A DNA stretch of 10,614 nt from contig CABRZA010000082.1 in assembly GCA_902475285.1 (NCBI GenBank), forward strand, positions 1 to 10,614. The letters are read 5' to 3'. Below, piece by piece: positions 6,909-10,614 of the stretch. The notes below the pieces were generated by a model. The model was not told where the DNA came from and ran no database searches. It saw only the letters and a list, made by a program, of their open reading frames with translations. This stretch comes from an uncultured Porphyromonadaceae bacterium (GTDB lineage: Bacteria > Bacteroidota > Bacteroidia > Bacteroidales > Muribaculaceae). The translations under genes and the position numbers were made by a program. Within the stretch, counting starts at the first letter, position 1. The number at the start of each line of letters is the position of its first letter.

Positions 6909-7313
6909 TCAGGCGTCCAGATAAGGGGCAAAGAGTTCGGCGAACTTCTCACCGCGCGATATGCGTCCGTTCTCGAACGCCACAATGTCGACCGTGGCAC
7001 GCACCACAGGCGTGCCGTCGGGTTTGAAGATGTCCTGGCGGAACACGAAAACCGGTCCGCGGCGCGATATGCCAAGCCGGCTCACCATGCTGTCGCCCAG
7101 GCCCAGAGGATTGAGATACTTGATGTCGATATGCGTCACCACCGGGTCGAAACCCTCGTCGTGCATCCGCCGGAAGGTCATGCCGGCCTGCTCGCAGAAC
7201 TCATGCCGCGTATGCTCCAGATAGTGGAGGTAGTTGGCATTGTTCACTATGCCCTCGGCGTCGACCTCATAGTCGCGCACCTTCATTGCAAGTTCGAATA
7301 CGTAGCCGTCCAT
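6909..7313 (-). CDS. Acyl-CoA thioesterase, 4HBT/YbgC hotdog family
   Basis: This 134-residue single-domain hotdog-fold protein probably hydrolyses an acyl-CoA thioester in the cytoplasm; hotdog enzymes work as dimers or tetramers. The motif RDYEVDAEGIVNNANYLHYL (13-32) matches the 4HBT signature, with Asp18 at the position of the catalytic acid and the family's long helix following (about 25-43). The strands at about 58-120 fit the rest of the fold and the length is normal for the family. The ATG at 7313 was chosen because it includes the first strand (VFELAMKVRDYE); an internal ATG nine codons later would cut it. It begins three bases after the nadE stop and ends five bases before the dprA start, so all three are likely cotranscribed. 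The acyl substrate cannot be told from sequence. Confidence 0.9.
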   Translation of the reverse strand: MDGYVFELAMKVRDYEVDAEGIVNNANYLHYLEHTRHEFCEQAGMTFRRMHDEGFDPVVTHIDIKYLNPLGLGDSMVSRLGISRRGPVFVFRQDIFKPDGTPVVRATVDIVAFENGRISRGEKFAELFAPYLDA

Positions 7314-7316
7314 TAT

Positions 7317-9257
7317 TCAAATATTCAATTTTTTGGCCATATCGTCGATTTCAGCGAGCCATGCTGCCGACGAGGCATCGGATGGCATGCGCCAGTCGCC
7401 GCGCGGCGAGAGGCATACGCTGCCCACCTTCGGGCCGTCGGGGAGGCACGAACGCTTGAACTGCTGCGCGAAGAAACGACGGAAGAACACCCGCAGCCAG
7501 TGGAGTATCACTTCGGGCGTGAAAGCTCCGGCGAAAGCCGTGGTGGCCAGCAGGAAGATGCGCCGTGGCGTAAAACCGTAGCGCAGTGTATAGTACAGGA
7601 AGAAATCGTGCAGATCGTAGGGACCCACGAGGTCTTCGGTTTTCTGTTCGATGGTGCCGTCGTCGGCAGCCGGCAGCAGTTCGGGACTTATGGGAGTGTC
7701 GATGATATCGAGCAGGTGGCGCCGCTCTTCGTCGCTGGCGGCGTGCTTGGCGAAATACGCCGTGAGATAGCGCACCAGCGTCTTGGGCACGCCGGCGTTG
7801 ACGGCGTACATCGACATGTGGTCGCCGTTGTAGGTTGCCCAGCCGAGGGCAAGCTCCGAGAGGTCGCCCGTGCCGAGCACCATGCCGCCGGTCTGGTTGG
7901 CTATGTCCATAAGTATCTGCGTGCGTTCGCGGGCCTGCGAGTTCTCGTAGGTCACGTCGTGCACGGAAGCGTCGTGGCCGATGTCGGCGAAATGCTGATT
8001 TACAGCCGGCACTATCGAAATCTCGCGCTGCGACACTCCGAGGGCGTCCATCAGGGCGCAGGCGTTGGAGTGCGTGCGCGACGTGGTGCCGAAGCCGGGC
8101 ATCGTCACGCCGGTGATGCCCTTGCGGTCGAGGCCCAGGCGGTCGAAGGCACGCGTGGCCACGAGCAGCGCCAGCGTAGAGTCGAGGCCGCCCGACACTC
8201 CCACTGTCAGCGCGCGGCAGCGCGTGGCGCTCAGGCGCTGGGCGAGCGCAGCGGTCTGGATGGATATGATTTCCTCGCACCGGTCGTCGAGCACGTCGCT
8301 GTCCGACGGTACGAAAGGCCGTGGCGACACCTTGCGCAGCAGCTCGGCTGACGGCGTGACAACATCGGGGGCCGGCGAGGTCGCCACACGCCGTGCCGTG
8401 GCGCCGGTGCGCCGGCGGCAGGCGTCGAAAGTGGTGTCGTGAAGGCGGTCGCGCCGCAGCGCCTCGATGTCGATGTCGGCCACGGTGAGCACGTTGCCCG
8501 ATGTCCAGCGCTCGTTGCGGTTGAGGATATGCCCGTTCTCGGCAATGATGTGCTTGGCGTCGAACACAAGGTCGGTCGACGACTCACCGAAGCCGGCCGA
8601 GCAGTAAACATAGCCGCAGAGGCAACGCGCCGACTGCTGCTCGACGAGCGAGCACAGATAGCGGTACTTGCCTATGAGGTCGTCGGAGGCGCTGAGGTTC
8701 ACCACCACTTCGGCACCCGCGAGGGCCGCCGTGGTGGCGGCAGGCACGGGCGCCCATAGGTCTTCGCATATTTCGGCGGCGATTTCCACACCGTTATGGC
8801 TTATTATCAAGTCGTTGCCTACGGAAGTCATTCCCAGGCGGTCGACCGGCGCCGGAGCGGCGGCAAACCACCGGGCTTCGTAGAACTCGTTGTAGTTCGG
8901 TATGTAGGACTTCGGCACGATGGCCACATAGCTGCCGTTGCAGATGGCCACGGCGCAGTTGTAGAGCGCGCCGCCGATTTCCACCGGACAGCCAGCGAAA
9001 ATGAGCATGGCCGGGGCCTTGGCCGACGCGCGCCGCAGGCTGTCGAGGGCATGTGCGCAGGCATCGAGCAGAGCCCGCGAGTGAAAGAGGTCGCCGCAGG
9101 TGTAGGCGCTGATGCACAGCTCGGGAAGCACCAGCAGGTCGGCGCCTTTCGAGCGCGCCTCCAGCAGGAGGCAATATATGTTGCTGAGGTTGGCCTGTGG
9201 GTCGGCCACGGTGACGTGCGGCGACCCGGCAGCTACTCTGAAAAATCCGTCGTGCAT
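7317..9257 (-). CDS. nadE: Glutamine-dependent NAD+ synthetase
   Basis: NadE catalyses the last step of NAD synthesis, ATP-dependent amidation of deamido-NAD, using ammonia released from glutamine by its own N-terminal domain. The 646-residue protein has a nitrilase-type glutaminase domain (about 1-270) with the triad Glu46 (LPELC), Lys116 (VPKSY) and Cys164 (EICEDLW). A synthetase domain (about 325-646) carries the pyrophosphatase loop SGGLDST (355-361), the LGTGDLSELALGW segment (461-473) and YNGDHMSMY (476-484). Both domains look intact and the length fits the two-domain bacterial form. ATG at 9257 gives the expected start GFFRVAAGSPHVTVAD (4-19). It is the first gene of the cluster with the thioesterase and dprA, and an exact -7 box lies 25-32 bases upstream. 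A divergent gene lies across the 113-base intergenic region. Confidence 0.98.
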   Translation of the reverse strand: MHDGFFRVAAGSPHVTVADPQANLSNIYCLLLEARSKGADLLVLPELCISAYTCGDLFHSRALLDACAHALDSLRRASAKAPAMLIFAGCPVEIGGALYNCAVAICNGSYVAIVPKSYIPNYNEFYEARWFAAAPAPVDRLGMTSVGNDLIISHNGVEIAAEICEDLWAPVPAATTAALAGAEVVVNLSASDDLIGKYRYLCSLVEQQSARCLCGYVYCSAGFGESSTDLVFDAKHIIAENGHILNRNERWTSGNVLTVADIDIEALRRDRLHDTTFDACRRRTGATARRVATSPAPDVVTPSAELLRKVSPRPFVPSDSDVLDDRCEEIISIQTAALAQRLSATRCRALTVGVSGGLDSTLALLVATRAFDRLGLDRKGITGVTMPGFGTTSRTHSNACALMDALGVSQREISIVPAVNQHFADIGHDASVHDVTYENSQARERTQILMDIANQTGGMVLGTGDLSELALGWATYNGDHMSMYAVNAGVPKTLVRYLTAYFAKHAASDEERRHLLDIIDTPISPELLPAADDGTIEQKTEDLVGPYDLHDFFLYYTLRYGFTPRRIFLLATTAFAGAFTPEVILHWLRVFFRRFFAQQFKRSCLPDGPKVGSVCLSPRGDWRMPSDASSAAWLAEIDDMAKKLNI

Positions 9258-9281
9258 GGTATATCGTTATGTTATGCGTTG

Positions 9282-9289
9282 CAAAGTTA
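9282..9289 (-). promoter_or_regulatory. Candidate -7 promoter element of the nadE operon
   Basis: On the minus strand TAACTTTG, followed by CA, is an exact match to the Bacteroidota -7 consensus TAnnTTTG. A start near 9275 would leave a leader of about 18 bases before the nadE ATG. A TTG upstream is only 12 bases away, too close to be the -33 element, so the upstream half is weak. The box lies in the divergent region between nadE and the channel gene. No equally good plus-strand box was found for the channel gene. Confidence 0.55.
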
Positions 9290-9370
9290 ATTATTTTGGA
9301 GCAAATACCATCGCTCGCCCTCGAACAAAATGCACGCCCCGAGAGTTATAAAATCAAAATTTCATCGCAT

Positions 9371-10069
9371 ATGTCTTTGGCCGAAACAACATCTGTCCAC
9401 CGCTCGCGGCGTCGCATCATCGGTGCGGCACGCGCCGTGGTGCTTCTGGTGGCCCTCGTTCCGGTAATCTCGGCCACGGTCGACACCCTACACACCCACG
9501 GCTTCGAGCAGTCCGACCTCGGGCGCAGATTGCAGTTGGCCGTATGCCTCCTCCTGGCGCTGGAGCTTGTGGTGGAATATTTCCTGGCCGAAAACCGGCG
9601 GCGCTATGTGCTCACCCACTGGCCATTCCTGCTGCTATGCGTGCCGGCAGCGGCCATCCTCGAGGCACAGGGCATAGGCCTGCCTTCACATTGGCTCTTC
9701 GTGCTCAACCTCCTCCCGGCCGCACGCGGAGTGTTCATAATATCCGACCTTATAATGATGACTCGCGCCGTTACCGTCGACAGCATTTTCTACGCATATC
9801 TCGCCCTCCTTCTCGGAGTGCTGTATGTGTCGAGCCTGATGTTCTATGTGGCTGAGTACGGCATCAACCCGCTGATCCACAGCTATCGTTCGGCTGTCTA
9901 CTGGGCCGTGATGAGCATGACTACCACCGGCAGCAACATAGCCGAGTACACATCCATCGGACGCGCACTCGGCGTGTTCGTCTCGGCCATGGGCCTGGTG
10001 CTGTTTCCGGTGTTCACCGTCTACATCGCCTCGGCTTTCCAGCAGGCCAAGAACAGCCGTCAATCATAG
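9371..10069 (+). CDS. Small ion-channel-like membrane protein with non-canonical filter
   Basis: This 232-residue integral membrane protein resembles the potassium/ion channel (voltage-gated-like) superfamily. Hydrophobic segments lie at about 17-36, 54-71, 85-98, 106-130 and 138-160. A short amphipathic pore-type helix follows (about 171-183), then TTTGSN (184-189), then a last membrane helix (about 197-221). The order helix, pore loop, helix matches a channel pore. The filter position, however, reads Thr-Thr-Gly-Ser-Asn where potassium channels have Thr-Val-Gly-Tyr-Gly, so ion selectivity cannot be assumed. The region before the pore is short, and there is no clear arginine-rich S4. ATG at 9371 was chosen because the preceding in-frame 34 codons overlap the nadE promoter area and are not hydrophobic-domain-like. 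It is the only plus-strand gene here and its stop overlaps the sigma factor gene. Membrane channel character is likely; the transported ion is unknown. Confidence 0.75.
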   Translation: MSLAETTSVHRSRRRIIGAARAVVLLVALVPVISATVDTLHTHGFEQSDLGRRLQLAVCLLLALELVVEYFLAENRRRYVLTHWPFLLLCVPAAAILEAQGIGLPSHWLFVLNLLPAARGVFIISDLIMMTRAVTVDSIFYAYLALLLGVLYVSSLMFYVAEYGINPLIHSYRSAVYWAVMSMTTTGSNIAEYTSIGRALGVFVSAMGLVLFPVFTVYIASAFQQAKNSRQS

Positions 10070-10569
10070 CGCATGTCGGCCAGATTCCGTTGCAGGCGCT
10101 TGCGTGCCAGATGGATACGACTCTTCACCGTACCCAGCGGAAGTTTCATACGCTCCGCTATCTCGGCATAATGGTAGCCTTGAAGGAAGAGCGTGAATGG
10201 CTCGCGGTATTCCGGCTCGAAACCCCGCAGAGTATCGTGGATTTGCTGAACATTGAGCGACCCTTCGGGTGTCTCGAGCCCCGAGTCCTGACTCATGTTG
10301 AGCTGATAAAGATCTTCGCTCTGGTCCAGCACCACTACCGAGCGCATCGTGCGGCGGTACTTGTTGATGAAGAGATTGCGCATTATGGTGAATACCCATC
10401 CTTTGAAATTCACGTTCTCCACATATTTGTCGCGGCTGTCGAGGGCCTTCAGCGTGGTGTCTTGAAGAAGGTCGTAGGCATCGTCGCGATTCATCGTCAG
10501 AGTGTATGCAAAGTTGAGCAGATTGCGCTGTATTTCAAGCAGATGTGCTTCGAAGGTCGTTGTTCCCAT
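10060..10569 (-). CDS. ECF-type RNA polymerase sigma factor, RpoE-like
   Basis: This 169-residue sigma-70 family protein of the extracytoplasmic function group directs RNA polymerase to a specific promoter set. Region 2 (about 15-75) includes DDAYDLLQDTTLKAL (29-43) and FKGWVFTIMRNLFINKYRR (55-73), which bind core polymerase and the -10 element. A variable linker (76-105) is followed by region 4 (about 108-162), with the helix-turn-helix YHYAEIAERMKLPLGTVKSR (132-151) for -35 recognition. ATG at 10569 is preferred because the A/T-rich stretch before it looks like a Bacteroidota leader and the protein then begins directly at region 2. An in-frame ATG at 10599 would add ten residues. No anti-sigma gene follows: the gene ends inside the tail of the convergent channel gene. 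An anti-sigma gene upstream, outside the window, is not excluded. The regulon is unknown. Confidence 0.92.
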   Translation of the reverse strand: MGTTTFEAHLLEIQRNLLNFAYTLTMNRDDAYDLLQDTTLKALDSRDKYVENVNFKGWVFTIMRNLFINKYRRTMRSVVVLDQSEDLYQLNMSQDSGLETPEGSLNVQQIHDTLRGFEPEYREPFTLFLQGYHYAEIAERMKLPLGTVKSRIHLARKRLQRNLADMRYD

Positions 10570-10592
10570 AAACAAAAGTTTTTTCAGCACGC

Positions 10593-10612
10593 CCGACATA
10601 TCATTGTGTCGG
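10593..10612 (-). repeat. Short inverted repeat just upstream of the sigma factor gene
   Basis: CCGACA (10593-10598) and TGTCGG (10607-10612) form a perfect 6-bp dyad around eight bases, ending 23 bases before the preferred sigma factor start. It could be an operator or a leader hairpin. If translation instead begins at the ATG at 10599, the start codon would lie at the edge of the stem. The repeat is short enough to arise by chance. Confidence 0.3.
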
Positions 10613-10614
10613 CC

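Noticed and set aside
9269..9370. In-frame N-terminal extension of the channel gene from an ATG at 9269
   Set aside because: It would overlap the nadE promoter box and add 34 residues unlike a channel N-terminus; the ATG at 9371 follows an A/T-rich leader typical of this genome.
1..10614. Search for CRISPR arrays, tRNA genes, insertion sequences or phage genes
   Set aside because: No spaced direct repeats, cloverleaf-like segments, transposase motifs or phage proteins were recognised; nearly all sequence is accounted for by ordinary genes.

Overview
This is a GC-rich chromosomal segment, densely packed with genes, that most likely comes from a Bacteroidota bacterium, probably the order Bacteroidales. 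Three things point there. Protein features match that phylum: an RseP with a long insert before its GGY motif, a DUF2400/TIGR02757 protein, and an RpoE-like sigma factor of Bacteroidales type. Start codons are preceded by A/T-rich leaders without a recognisable AGGAGG Shine-Dalgarno sequence. The two clearest promoter candidates carry an exact Bacteroidota -7 element (TAnnTTTG, here TAACTTTG). The species cannot be fixed from the sequence. No mobile element, CRISPR array, tRNA or rRNA gene was found, and the content is mostly housekeeping.

Layout, left to right. Positions 1-113 are A/T-rich and non-coding, with a likely minus-strand terminator overlapping a possible promoter for a gene beyond the left edge. 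Positions 114-3958 hold a minus-strand operon transcribed as dxr, rseP, then an RlmI-type rRNA methyltransferase; the last two overlap by ATGA. Its leader (3959-4022) contains a -7 box and a perfect 8-bp inverted repeat. Positions 4034-5703 hold a minus-strand pair, a uridine phosphorylase followed by a TIGR02757 protein, also overlapping by ATGA. Positions 5776-9257 hold a tight minus-strand cluster transcribed as nadE, a hotdog-fold acyl-CoA thioesterase, then dprA, with gaps of 3 and 5 bases. A 113-base divergent region (9258-9370) separates nadE from the only plus-strand gene, a small ion-channel-like membrane protein (9371-10069). That gene meets an ECF sigma factor gene (10060-10569, minus) tail to tail, with a 10-base overlap.

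Functions: Dxr commits carbon to the MEP isoprenoid pathway. RseP is an intramembrane site-2 protease. The methyltransferase modifies 23S rRNA. Uridine phosphorylase salvages pyrimidine nucleosides. NadE makes NAD from deamido-NAD and glutamine. DprA loads RecA on incoming single-stranded DNA. The sigma factor probably controls a stress or envelope regulon that is not visible here.

No clearly new multi-gene system is present. The points most worth a second look are the channel with an unusual selectivity-filter sequence, a possible distant relationship of the TIGR02757 protein to HhH-GPD DNA glycosylases, and the hairpin in the dxr leader.
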